NCBI RefSeq assembly: GCF_019599265.1
Contig: NZ_JAHZTC010000019.1
Span: 1 to 64,000 of the forward strand
From: Pontibacter sp. HSC-14F20
Lineage (GTDB): Bacteria > Bacteroidota > Bacteroidia > Cytophagales > Hymenobacteraceae
Direction: 5' to 3'
DNA length: 64,000 nucleotides
Part shown: in pieces, positions 16,589 through 24,531 of the stretch
Layout: each line of letters begins with the position of its first letter
Numbering within the stretch: the first letter of the stretch is position 1
Position numbers and translations under genes: made by a program
The notes under the pieces: generated by a model
What the model was told of the DNA's origin: nothing
The model's database searches: none
What the model saw: only the letters and a program-made list of their open reading frames with translations

Positions 16589-17755
16589 GTGAATTTCACA
16601 AACCGCATAAGGTATAGCTTCGGGCTGATGCTATTGCTTTTGGTGCTGACCTGGCCGCTACAGGCACAGGTGCTGCCGCTGGAGCAGAAGAACACCCTGA
16701 ATGGCAACTGGCAGGTATACGATGCCGGCTCCAGCGACCTGGTGCCCTATGCCATAACCCTGCACGGCGGCTACAGTGCGGTGCATCAATGGGTGACTAT
16801 GGCGCCTGCCAAAACTTTTGTGATTGAGTTTACGGCCCAGAAAGACCTGTGTCTGTTCCTGAACAATCAGCTCATCTTCACGGCAGACTCTACTTCTACC
16901 TATACCTTCGACCTGTCCACGTGGAACAATCGGGTGAAACCGGTGAATGGGCGCTACCTCTTGTCGGTATGGCATCCGTCGCAACACCCCAACATTGGTT
17001 CTTTCCGAAACCGGGTGCAGACAGAACGAGCCGACAGCGAAACGATGCAAGGGAGTTTCTCAGTGCGGCTGCGGGAATATGTCAACCAGAATGCTTTCAT
17101 TATCTTCATGCTGCTGATTGGGCTGCTGTACGGGGGGCTTAAAACCACTTTTCCTTCTGATTTTCAGGCAGTGTTTGGGGCACAGTCCTTCTGGCGCACC
17201 AGGTCGCTGGATGAAGGCATCCTGACCAAGCCACTCAGCACCTGGTCAGGTGTGCTGTTTATCGTTGCCTTTTCTATGTCCATGGCGCTGCTCATTGCGG
17301 CTATCCATACCAATGTGCAGCATGTGCGCATCTTCAACCGCCTTTTTCCGGTGTCAGAGTCCGATATTACGACCAAGATCTTGTTCTATACCTTTGTGAT
17401 CTTTGCGGTTATCCTGCTAAAGTACCTTTTCCTGAAAGTGATGGGTTATATCTTCGGATTGGAGCAGATTGTGCAGGTTCAATTCAGTGAGTTTCTGCGT
17501 TCTCTGTTGTTTTTGGGCCTTTTCCTGCCGGTGGTTATGCTGCTATACCTTTCGCTCAATCACGTGGCTCCAGACACGGTGCTCACGGTTTCGAGCATGG
17601 CGGTGCTATTGCTGCTGGTAATCACGATTATTCGTGTGTTTGTGACAGTAAATAAGCAGGCATCTGTGATAAATTTGCATTTATTTTCTTACCTTTGCGC
17701 CACAGAAGTGATACCGTTGACCATCATGTTGAAATTTATTGTGTTTAACTTTTAA
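16589..17755 (+). CDS. DUF4271 membrane protein
   Basis: A 388-residue protein starting at a GTG, with an N-terminal signal/anchor (FGLMLLLLVLTWPLQAQ), a periplasmic beta-rich domain (about 25-160), and about seven membrane helices from residue 170 to the end. The C-terminal membrane part matches DUF4271, a family that in Bacteroidota usually precedes hemD and the T9SS genes. Function is unknown; the context suggests an envelope role. Five AGGTATA/TATACCT units occur in this gene in different reading frames (encoding RYS, QVY, TYTF, FYTF and LYL). A -7 box for hemD lies inside its 3' end. Confidence 0.75.
   Translation: MNFTNRIRYSFGLMLLLLVLTWPLQAQVLPLEQKNTLNGNWQVYDAGSSDLVPYAITLHGGYSAVHQWVTMAPAKTFVIEFTAQKDLCLFLNNQLIFTADSTSTYTFDLSTWNNRVKPVNGRYLLSVWHPSQHPNIGSFRNRVQTERADSETMQGSFSVRLREYVNQNAFIIFMLLIGLLYGGLKTTFPSDFQAVFGAQSFWRTRSLDEGILTKPLSTWSGVLFIVAFSMSMALLIAAIHTNVQHVRIFNRLFPVSESDITTKILFYTFVIFAVILLKYLFLKVMGYIFGLEQIVQVQFSEFLRSLLFLGLFLPVVMLLYLSLNHVAPDTVLTVSSMAVLLLLVITIIRVFVTVNKQASVINLHLFSYLCATEVIPLTIMLKFIVFNF
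17690..17697 (+). promoter_or_regulatory. Candidate hemD -7 box TACCTTTG
   Basis: TACCTTTG matches TAnnTTTG and lies within the 3' end of the DUF4271 gene, about 120 bases before hemD. No good TTG is seen at 17-20 bases upstream; TGTG at 17665-17668 is the nearest. Confidence 0.4.
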
Positions 17756-17815
17756 AAACACAAAATCAACGGTTTCGGCAGAAGCTAATATTATAAAAAC
17801 AGACTTCCATACTCT

Positions 17816-18607
17816 ATGGCTGACAGTAAAGAAAAGGCTTGGGCAAATCCTGAAAGACACAGTATTCCGATCAGGAGTATTCTCGTAACGCAACCACAGC
17901 CTACTACCGACAACTCTCCTTATCTCTCTATTGCAGACAAATACGGGATTAAGGTAGATTTCAGGGCGTTTATCGAGGTAGAGCCTGTTTCCTACAAAGA
18001 ATTCCGCAAAGACAAAGTGGATATCCTGTCGCATACGGCTGTGATCTTTACAAGCCGCAATGCCGTGGACCATTTTTTCAGAATTTGCCAGGAAAGTAAA
18101 ATAGAGATGCCAGCGGATATGAAGTACTTCTGTATTTCGGACCAGACGGCTTACTACCTCCAGAAATACATCACCCTGCGCAAGCGCAAGTTATTTGTAG
18201 GCGAGAAAACAGCCAAGGATCTGTTTGAGGTGATCAAGAAGCACAAGAACGAAACATTCCTGTACCCTTGCTCCAACATCCGCAAAGACGATATTCCGGG
18301 CTTCCTGAAAACGAATAAGATCAAGCATACGGAGGCTATCATTTACAAAACAGTAGAAGCCGACCTGTCGGATCTGGATGATGTAACTTACGACTGCATC
18401 GCTTTCTTCAGCCCGTCAGGTATAAGTTCGCTGTTTATCAACTTCCCTAACTTTAAGCAGAACAACACCCGCATAGCGGCTTTTGGCCCAACCACAGCCA
18501 AAGCAGTGCGCGATGCCGGGCTGGAACTTGATATAGAGGCGCCGATGCCAAATGCCCCTTCCATGACGGGAGCCATTGAGGTATACATCCAGAACCAGAA
18601 AAAGTAA
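17816..18607 (+). CDS. hemD: Uroporphyrinogen-III synthase
   Basis: A 263-residue two-domain protein with ILVTQPQP at about residue 23, FTSRNAVDHFF near 79, the second-domain ILE-like strand and FFSPSGISSLFINF near 198, then AAFGPTTAKAVRDAGL near 220. These are the landmarks of the HemD fold, which closes hydroxymethylbilane to uroporphyrinogen III with D-ring inversion. Sequence conservation in this family is low, so assignment rests on these motifs and on the recurrent DUF4271-hemD-porP order in Cytophagales. A very stable hairpin ends the transcript. Confidence 0.85.
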   Translation: MADSKEKAWANPERHSIPIRSILVTQPQPTTDNSPYLSIADKYGIKVDFRAFIEVEPVSYKEFRKDKVDILSHTAVIFTSRNAVDHFFRICQESKIEMPADMKYFCISDQTAYYLQKYITLRKRKLFVGEKTAKDLFEVIKKHKNETFLYPCSNIRKDDIPGFLKTNKIKHTEAIIYKTVEADLSDLDDVTYDCIAFFSPSGISSLFINFPNFKQNNTRIAAFGPTTAKAVRDAGLELDIEAPMPNAPSMTGAIEVYIQNQKK

Positions 18608-18620
18608 ACGAGGCCGGATA

Positions 18621-18682
18621 AAACAGTAAAACGCAAAAGCAAGTAGAATCAACCATCTGCTTGCTTTTGCGTTTTACTGTTT
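18621..18682. terminator. Long perfect hairpin, 23-bp arms, after hemD
   Basis: Arms at 18621-18643 and 18660-18682 are perfect 23-base inverted repeats with a 16-base loop. The 5' arm is A-rich and the 3' arm T-rich. The 3' arm contains the TTTG -33 box of the porP promoter, so termination and initiation signals overlap. Confidence 0.8.
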
Positions 18683-18696
18683 AATATATATATTTG
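18666..18696 (+). promoter_or_regulatory. porP/sprF promoter: TTTG-N19-TATATTTG
   Basis: TTTG (18666-18669) is followed after exactly 19 bases by TATATTTG (18689-18696), an exact fit to the Bacteroidota consensus. The expected start is near 18703, with a leader of about 48 bases. Confidence 0.8.
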
Positions 18697-18750
18697 GTTC
18701 AACGCTGGCTTTTAAACATCCAGTTAACGTTTGCTTAGCTGCAACATTCT

Positions 18751-19710
18751 ATGAAAAAGATTATACCTGCCGTTTTGCTGCTGTTTTTCTGCCACCTGGA
18801 CTCCTGGGCGCAGCAACAGCCTCAATTTACCCATTACGGATTCAACGGCATGTATATCAGCCCGGCTTATGCAGGTATAACCAACCGCCCGGAAATACAA
18901 TCTATCTACCGTTACCAGTGGCTGAACTACGATGCCTCTTTTGATGATGGCGGTTCGCCGCGCACGCTGCTCCTGACAGCGCATGCCCCGGTGCGTATTT
19001 TAAAGGGCGGTTTAGGTATAACGCTCATGCAGGATCAGATTGCCAACACCCGCATACAGCAGGCAGCCATTTCCTACTCTTTTCACCTGAATGTGGGCGA
19101 GGGCAAACTGGGCATCGGTTTGCAGGGCAATATAAATAATATAAGAAAGGGCAGCTACCGCTTTATCGACGAGGGTGACCCGAATATTCCTTTCAACAGT
19201 TCAGACTCTAAATTCGACATGGGAGCTGGCCTCTGGTATGAGTCAGAGCTTTTTTATGCAGGTGCCGGTGTGACCAATTTGCTGGGCTCGAGCTACCAGT
19301 TCATGAACGTAGATAACACAGGAAGTGGCCGTGTAGTAGGCGAGAACCACCTATACCTGACAGGGGGCTACCACCTGCCACTGACAAACCAGTTAGTGCT
19401 TACCCCAACTGCCCTCTTAAAGCATGATACAGAGACATTTTCGTTTGATGCAGGAGCCCGTATAACATTTGATGAAAAATATTGGGGCGGATTGAATTTT
19501 CGGCATCAAGAAGCTGTTAGTGCGCTTGTGGGTATAGCGATGTTGCAGGACAACGCGCTGCGGGTAGGATATGCATTAGATCTCACAACATTTAATAAAG
19601 AGGCCAAGGCCCCAACATCACATGAAGTGATGGTTTCCTATCGATTACCTGAGCCAGTTGTTCGGTTCAGGCCGCCAGTGCGAACCCCTCGCTATAATTT
19701 CACTAAATAA
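18751..19710 (+). CDS. PorP/SprF family T9SS outer-membrane protein
   Basis: A 319-residue beta-barrel protein with a signal peptide (cleavage near SWAQ) and the family hallmark QFTHYGFNGMYISPAYAGITNRPEIQSIYRYQW. Glycine- and aromatic-rich strands follow (GAGLWYESELFYAGAGVTNLLGSSY). PorP/SprF proteins are T9SS-associated outer-membrane components, some needed to display particular adhesins. The gene has its own consensus promoter and lies 225 bases upstream of gldK. A small hairpin follows it, so coupling with gldKLMN may be partial. Confidence 0.9.
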   Translation: MKKIIPAVLLLFFCHLDSWAQQQPQFTHYGFNGMYISPAYAGITNRPEIQSIYRYQWLNYDASFDDGGSPRTLLLTAHAPVRILKGGLGITLMQDQIANTRIQQAAISYSFHLNVGEGKLGIGLQGNINNIRKGSYRFIDEGDPNIPFNSSDSKFDMGAGLWYESELFYAGAGVTNLLGSSYQFMNVDNTGSGRVVGENHLYLTGGYHLPLTNQLVLTPTALLKHDTETFSFDAGARITFDEKYWGGLNFRHQEAVSALVGIAMLQDNALRVGYALDLTTFNKEAKAPTSHEVMVSYRLPEPVVRFRPPVRTPRYNFTK

Positions 19711-19742
19711 ATATCTGTGATATTGTATTTATCACCGAAAAG

Positions 19743-19764
19743 CTGTATTCTTGAAAAAATACAG
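19743..19764 (+). terminator. Weak hairpin after porP
   Basis: CTGTATT and AATACAG form a 7-base stem with an 8-base loop, 33 bases after the stop. The following sequence is A/T-rich but lacks a clean T-run, so it may terminate partially or stabilise the 3' end. Confidence 0.4.
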
Positions 19765-19844
19765 TTAAAATAATTTGTATATGGTATAATAATCTTGATA
19801 TTGTACCGTTTGAAAATTATTAATAAGTGAGAATTTTAATTGTT

Positions 19845-19875
19845 TTTGTTTTATTTCTAATTCTCAATATATTTG
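19845..19875 (+). promoter_or_regulatory. gldKLMN promoter: TTTG-N19-TATATTTG
   Basis: TTTG at 19845-19848, a 19-base spacer and TATATTTG at 19868-19875. It is identical in spacing and -7 sequence to the porP promoter. The leader to the gldK ATG would be about 55 bases. Confidence 0.75.
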
Positions 19876-19935
19876 CTACACCAGAAATAGTGTGCATAAA
19901 TCATTGCTAAAAAATTTACTTTTTCCAAAGTCATC

Positions 19936-20955
19936 ATGAACAAACTATTAAAGCTGTCTTCCTTCGCTTTGGCGGTGGTACTGCTTGCGAGTTGTGGGTT
20001 AAGAAGAGGACCGCAAGGCGACCTAGTGGGCGCAGAGGATCGACCAGACTACAATCCACAGGCTGTACCTTACGGCATGGTTGCCTGTCCGGGCGGAACT
20101 TTCCACATGGGCCAGGCAGATCAGGATATTGCGGCAACTATGGCAAACCTGAATAAGCAGGTTACAATAGGCGGCTTCTATATGGACGAAACCGAGATTA
20201 CCAACAACGAGTACCGTCAGTTTATTGAAGTAATGGTCAATGACTCGATCGATATTCTGGGTGAAGATTTTGTGATGACGAGCCTGTATCCTGATACAAC
20301 AGTTTGGGTGCGTGACTTCACTTACCACATGGGCGATCCCTTGATGGAGTACTATTTCTCTCACCCTGCATTTGACGAATATCCGGTGGTGGGTGTGAAC
20401 TGGTTTGCGGCTAAATATTTCTCTGACTGGAGAACGAAGCATAAGAACCAGGCCAATGCTGATAACGGCATGGCGCCAATGCCAAAATTCCGTCTGCCAT
20501 CTGAGGCTGAATGGGAATATGCAGCAAGGGGCGGCCGCGATATGGCGACTTACCCATGGGGTGGTCCATACCTGCGCAACGCAAAGGGCTGTCTGCTGGC
20601 TAACTTTAAGCCAGGCCGTGGTGACTACTACAGCGATGGCTTTACCTATACGGCTCCGGTAGCCCAGTTCTTCCCGAACGACTTTGGCCTGTACGATATG
20701 GCCGGTAACGTAGCTGAGTGGACAGAAGATGCCTACGCTGATGCTACTGTTCCGATTACCTGGGACTTGAACCCTGTTTACTATGATGATAACGAGCCTC
20801 GCAAAGTTGTAAGAGGCGGTTCTTGGAAAGATATTGCATACTTCCTCGAAACAGGTACCCGTAACTTCGAATATCAGGACTCAGCCAGATCATACGTTGG
20901 CTTCCGTAACGCCATGATTTACCTCGGACGTTCTTCGGGCAGAGAGTTCAGATAA
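19936..20955 (+). CDS. gldK: Gliding motility/T9SS lipoprotein GldK
   Basis: A 339-residue lipoprotein, lipobox LLASC (Cys21), with a formylglycine-generating-enzyme (SUMF1) fold. It contains GFYMDETEITNNEYRQF near residue 75, FRLPSEAEWEYAARGG near 190, LYDMAGNVAEWTEDAY near 255, VVRGGSWKD near 295 and YVGFRNA near the C-terminus. In T9SS, GldK (PorK) forms the periplasmic ring with GldN under the outer membrane; it is structural rather than enzymatic. It is the first gene of the operon, behind a consensus promoter. Confidence 0.95.
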   Translation: MNKLLKLSSFALAVVLLASCGLRRGPQGDLVGAEDRPDYNPQAVPYGMVACPGGTFHMGQADQDIAATMANLNKQVTIGGFYMDETEITNNEYRQFIEVMVNDSIDILGEDFVMTSLYPDTTVWVRDFTYHMGDPLMEYYFSHPAFDEYPVVGVNWFAAKYFSDWRTKHKNQANADNGMAPMPKFRLPSEAEWEYAARGGRDMATYPWGGPYLRNAKGCLLANFKPGRGDYYSDGFTYTAPVAQFFPNDFGLYDMAGNVAEWTEDAYADATVPITWDLNPVYYDDNEPRKVVRGGSWKDIAYFLETGTRNFEYQDSARSYVGFRNAMIYLGRSSGREFR

Positions 20956-21028
20956 GCAGAAGTATCCTAACAGTTAAAAACTAAACAATTTAATACCCAA
21001 TCGTTCACATTTAATTTTTGAAAACAAA

Positions 21029-21829
21029 ATGAGCAAAGCTAGAGGTCGCAGTTTCTTGTACGACGTGTTGATGCCCAAAATCTATGGTCTTGGTGCCGCA
21101 GTCGTAATTATCGGAGCATTGTTTAAAATTCAGCACTGGGCAGGTGCCGACATCATGCTGATCGTAGGTCTTGGTACAGAGGCCGTAATCTTCGCGCTGA
21201 GTGCCTTCCAGCCACAGCCACATGATCCGGATTGGGCAAGAGTATACCCACAACTGGCCGATGACTATTCAGGTGAGGCACTTATCCCAACAACAGCCTC
21301 AAACAACAACACTTCTGTTACTAAGGAGCTTGACAAAATGATGCGTGACGCTGACATTACGCCAGCCACAATCAACACACTGGGTCTTGGCCTGAACAGA
21401 CTAAGCGAAACAGCTGCACAAATGGCAGATTTAAGCCAGGCAACAGCTGCTACTAATGAGTATGGCGTACGTGTGAAAGCTGCCGGTGACGAGCTGGGCC
21501 GCATTACAGAAGCTTACTCCGCAACAGCAGACGCACTGTCGAAAATGGCAGTTGCTACAGGCGATGCACAAGAGTATCATACACAAGTACAGGGCATGAC
21601 AAGAAACTTAGGTGCTTTGAATGCTGTTTATGAAATGGAGCTTCAGGACGCTAATACGCACCTGAAAGCAATGAACAAGTTCTACGGAAACCTGAGCATG
21701 GCCATGGAAAACCTGACCGATGCCAGCAAAGACACGGAGCAGTTCAAGCAAGAGGTTTCTAAACTGACGCATAACCTACACTCACTGAACACAGTGTATG
21801 GTAACATGCTGACAGCTATGAAAGGCTAA
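21029..21829 (+). CDS. gldL: T9SS inner-membrane motor protein GldL
   Basis: A 266-residue protein with two N-terminal membrane helices (residues about 18-34 and 40-58) and a long cytoplasmic coiled-coil-like tail. The second helix has the conserved glutamate of the proton channel in GLGTEAVIF (Glu51), and Lys33 lies at the end of helix 1 (ALFKIQHW). GldL and GldM form the proton-driven motor powering T9SS and gliding. Its first residues (ARGRSFLYDVLMPKIYGLGA) are typical. It lies 73 bases after gldK. Confidence 0.95.
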   Translation: MSKARGRSFLYDVLMPKIYGLGAAVVIIGALFKIQHWAGADIMLIVGLGTEAVIFALSAFQPQPHDPDWARVYPQLADDYSGEALIPTTASNNNTSVTKELDKMMRDADITPATINTLGLGLNRLSETAAQMADLSQATAATNEYGVRVKAAGDELGRITEAYSATADALSKMAVATGDAQEYHTQVQGMTRNLGALNAVYEMELQDANTHLKAMNKFYGNLSMAMENLTDASKDTEQFKQEVSKLTHNLHSLNTVYGNMLTAMKG

Positions 21830-21880
21830 TTGCGCATCATTTCCTAAATCAACAAGAAAACAACAGTAACTAAGTAGAAA

Positions 21881-23479
21881 ATGGCTGGAGGAAAAGAGAC
21901 ACCACGGCAGAAGATGATCGGTATGATGTACCTAGTACTGACCGCACTTCTCGCCCTGCAAGTGAACTCTGCTATCCTGTTAAAGTTTCAGTTTATTGAT
22001 GAAAGTCTCAGGGACGTCAACGATAAAACTTTAAAGGATAACAGCGGAGTTGTAACGAATATTAAATCCAAGGTCAGCGAAGGCGGTAACCGAGACAAAG
22101 ACAAAACTGTTTTGGAAAGTGCCAATGCTGTTAGAAAAGAGACAGGAGAACTGGTAGAATATATCCGTGGACTTCGTAACACACTGATTGAAAAAACAGG
22201 TGGTGAGAACGAAGAGAAGACCGGATATGCAAACCCAAGTGCTGAAGATCTGGTTGCAATAACTATGATCGGACCTGCGAGCGCTAAAAATGGTGCAGCT
22301 TATGACTTGGAGCAGCGTTTGAACAACTATGCAAAGTTCATGAAGCAGTTCAACCCAAACATGCCAGACATCCTGGCTCGTGATGGTAAAACTGACCCAA
22401 TGGCTTCCAAGGATCGTAGCCAGCGTAATAAAGACTTTGCTCAGTTGAACTTCGAGGCTACCCCACTGGTAGCAGCGCTTGCAACGCTTTCTCAGAAAGA
22501 AGCAGAGATTCTGAAGTATGAAGCAGATGCCCTGCAGAACCTTGCTCAGAAAGTAGGCGCAGACATCATCAAGTTCGAAAAGATCTTTGCGATGGCACGT
22601 GCTGAGTCTAAGACAGTAGCTGCTGGTACCAAGTATAAGGCTGATATGTTTATCGCCGCTTCTTCTGATGCTATTACCCCAAAAATGACATTCCAGGGTA
22701 AGCCGATCAATGTTGTAGATGGTAAAGGTATAATTGAATTTACTGCTGCTGCCAACAACTATGATGCTGACGGTAACTCAAAGCAGACTTGGAAGGGGCA
22801 AGTGATCATCGACAAAAACGGTGAGCAGGAAGTACTAGACGTAACAGAAGAGTACATCGTAGCGAAGCCAGTTATCCAAGTTCAGTCAGCAGCAGTTCAG
22901 GCGCTATACCTGGGTTGTGCGAACGAACTGAACGTACAGGTTCCTGCGCTGGGTGCCGTATATGATCCTAGCTTCTCAGCAGCAGGTGGTTCGGCCATCA
23001 AAGGTGCTAAGAAAGGTCAGGTTACGATTATCCCAACTACTACTGAAGTGAAGCTTAACGTAAGCAGCGGTGGTAACGCAATTGGTACAGAGACCTTCAA
23101 AGTTCGTCCGGTGCCAAGACCATCGCTACAAACTGTAGTGAACGGCAGACCAGTAGATCAGAAAAGAGGTTTACCGGCTCAGGGCATCAGATCGGTTGAG
23201 ATACAGGCGATCGCTGACGAAGGATTCAAGCAATTTTTGCCTAACGAAGCACGTTATAGAGTAACGAAGTGGAGAGCATTCCTGGTTAGAGGTTCAAATC
23301 CGGTAGACCAGGCTGAATTTTCAAGCCCAACTGGTGACTTAACCCGTTTTGCAGCAAAAGCTGGAAAAGGCGACAGAGTAACCATCGAGGTACTGGAAGT
23401 GAAGCGTCTGAACTACCAGGGATCGCCAGTAGATGCGAAACCAACAGGCGACGGTATCTTCACTATCCCACTTAACTAA
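21881..23479 (+). CDS. gldM: T9SS motor/stator periplasmic protein GldM
   Basis: A 532-residue protein with a short cytoplasmic start (GGKETPRQKMIGMMYLV), one membrane helix (about 14-33) ending in LQVNSAILLKF, a helical periplasmic D1 domain, and three further beta-rich domains to the C-terminus. GldM dimers pair with a GldL pentamer in the inner membrane and transmit torque across the periplasm to the GldK/N ring. The length matches the usual 510-530 residues. It is 51 bases downstream of gldL. Confidence 0.95.
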   Translation: MAGGKETPRQKMIGMMYLVLTALLALQVNSAILLKFQFIDESLRDVNDKTLKDNSGVVTNIKSKVSEGGNRDKDKTVLESANAVRKETGELVEYIRGLRNTLIEKTGGENEEKTGYANPSAEDLVAITMIGPASAKNGAAYDLEQRLNNYAKFMKQFNPNMPDILARDGKTDPMASKDRSQRNKDFAQLNFEATPLVAALATLSQKEAEILKYEADALQNLAQKVGADIIKFEKIFAMARAESKTVAAGTKYKADMFIAASSDAITPKMTFQGKPINVVDGKGIIEFTAAANNYDADGNSKQTWKGQVIIDKNGEQEVLDVTEEYIVAKPVIQVQSAAVQALYLGCANELNVQVPALGAVYDPSFSAAGGSAIKGAKKGQVTIIPTTTEVKLNVSSGGNAIGTETFKVRPVPRPSLQTVVNGRPVDQKRGLPAQGIRSVEIQAIADEGFKQFLPNEARYRVTKWRAFLVRGSNPVDQAEFSSPTGDLTRFAAKAGKGDRVTIEVLEVKRLNYQGSPVDAKPTGDGIFTIPLN

Positions 23480-23504
23480 TTAAGATTAGAAGCTTACAAG
23501 GAGT

Positions 23505-24362
23505 ATGAAACTTATCAAAGTAATAGGTGTAGCAGCTGGTATGATGCTCTCTTACGGAGCAGTAGCACAGCAAGTGTCTACCACGCAGTCCAGTAATCCA
23601 TCAGCAAGACCTATTCCGGAGTCTGATGTATTGTTTAAGAAAACGGTTTGGCGTAAGATCGACTTGCGCGAAAAACAAAACAGACCCTTGTTTTCTGAAA
23701 ACAGAGAGATCACCAAAGTATTGATCGATGCTGTAAAAAGCGGCGAGTTGGTGGCCTACAAGACAGACTCTGTAAATGTACCGTTGACCAGAGAAGAATT
23801 CCTCGCAAACATGACCGGCAAAGATATGGGTGGTGGTTTGACAGAAGAGGAAATTGCAGCTGGTTTTGGTCAGGAAGAGGAAGAAGAGGATGCCTGGGGT
23901 GCTGCCCTTGGTACAACTGCTACGCAAGATGCAGCTCCTGTAAGCAATGAATTTTTCGCAAAGCAGCTTTACCTGCTTGAGCTGAAGGAGAACGTAGTAT
24001 TCGATAAGAAGCGTTCTCGCATGTACCACGATATTCAGACGATCAGTATTAAAGTTCCTGCAACGCTTAACCCACTGGGTTTTGAGCAGACAGTAGGTAG
24101 CTTTAAGATGAGCGATTTGGTGAAGGTTTTCAGAAATAACCCTGAAACCGCTATCTGGTACAACGCTCAGAACGATGCCCAGCACAAGAACCTGGCTGAT
24201 GCATTCGATCTGTGGCTGTTTAGCTCATACATTACCAAAATATCTAACCCGAACGACAGAGCACTGGGAGATATCTATGGTGGTGGTAAAAAAGGCCTGT
24301 TAGCCGCTCAGGAAGCGCTTGAAGCGTTGATCGAGTACGAGTACAGCCTGTGGAGCTACTAA
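23505..24362 (+). CDS. gldN: T9SS ring protein GldN
   Basis: A 285-residue secreted protein with a signal peptide (about residues 1-22, ending AVAQ), the typical PESDVLFKKTVWRKIDLREKQN segment near 38-59, and a C-terminal IYGGGKKGLLAAQEALEALIEYEYSLWSY. GldN (PorN) joins GldK in the periplasmic ring of the T9SS. An acidic insert (EEEEEDA near 125) varies between relatives. An AAGGAG six bases before the ATG is unusually Shine-Dalgarno-like for this phylum. A strong terminator follows, closing the gldKLMN operon. Confidence 0.93.
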   Translation: MKLIKVIGVAAGMMLSYGAVAQQVSTTQSSNPSARPIPESDVLFKKTVWRKIDLREKQNRPLFSENREITKVLIDAVKSGELVAYKTDSVNVPLTREEFLANMTGKDMGGGLTEEEIAAGFGQEEEEEDAWGAALGTTATQDAAPVSNEFFAKQLYLLELKENVVFDKKRSRMYHDIQTISIKVPATLNPLGFEQTVGSFKMSDLVKVFRNNPETAIWYNAQNDAQHKNLADAFDLWLFSSYITKISNPNDRALGDIYGGGKKGLLAAQEALEALIEYEYSLWSY

Positions 24363-24377
24363 TTGCAAGACAATCAT

Positions 24378-24412
24378 AAAAAGGGGAGATCTGAAAAGAT
24401 CTCCCCTTTTTT
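24378..24412 (+). terminator. Terminator of gldKLMN
   Basis: Arms AAAAAGGGGAGATC and GATCTCCCCTTTTT are perfect, with a 6-base loop and a T-run. Confidence 0.9.
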
Positions 24413-24531
24413 ATTTAGAGCTATATCCAGGTAGTTAAGGAGGCAGATCAGGTGTAGCTCTTTGAATGACAGCTACAAACTAAGTTAGAGTAGGTATGCG
24501 AAGAACTGTGGTAACTTGAACATAAAGAGAA

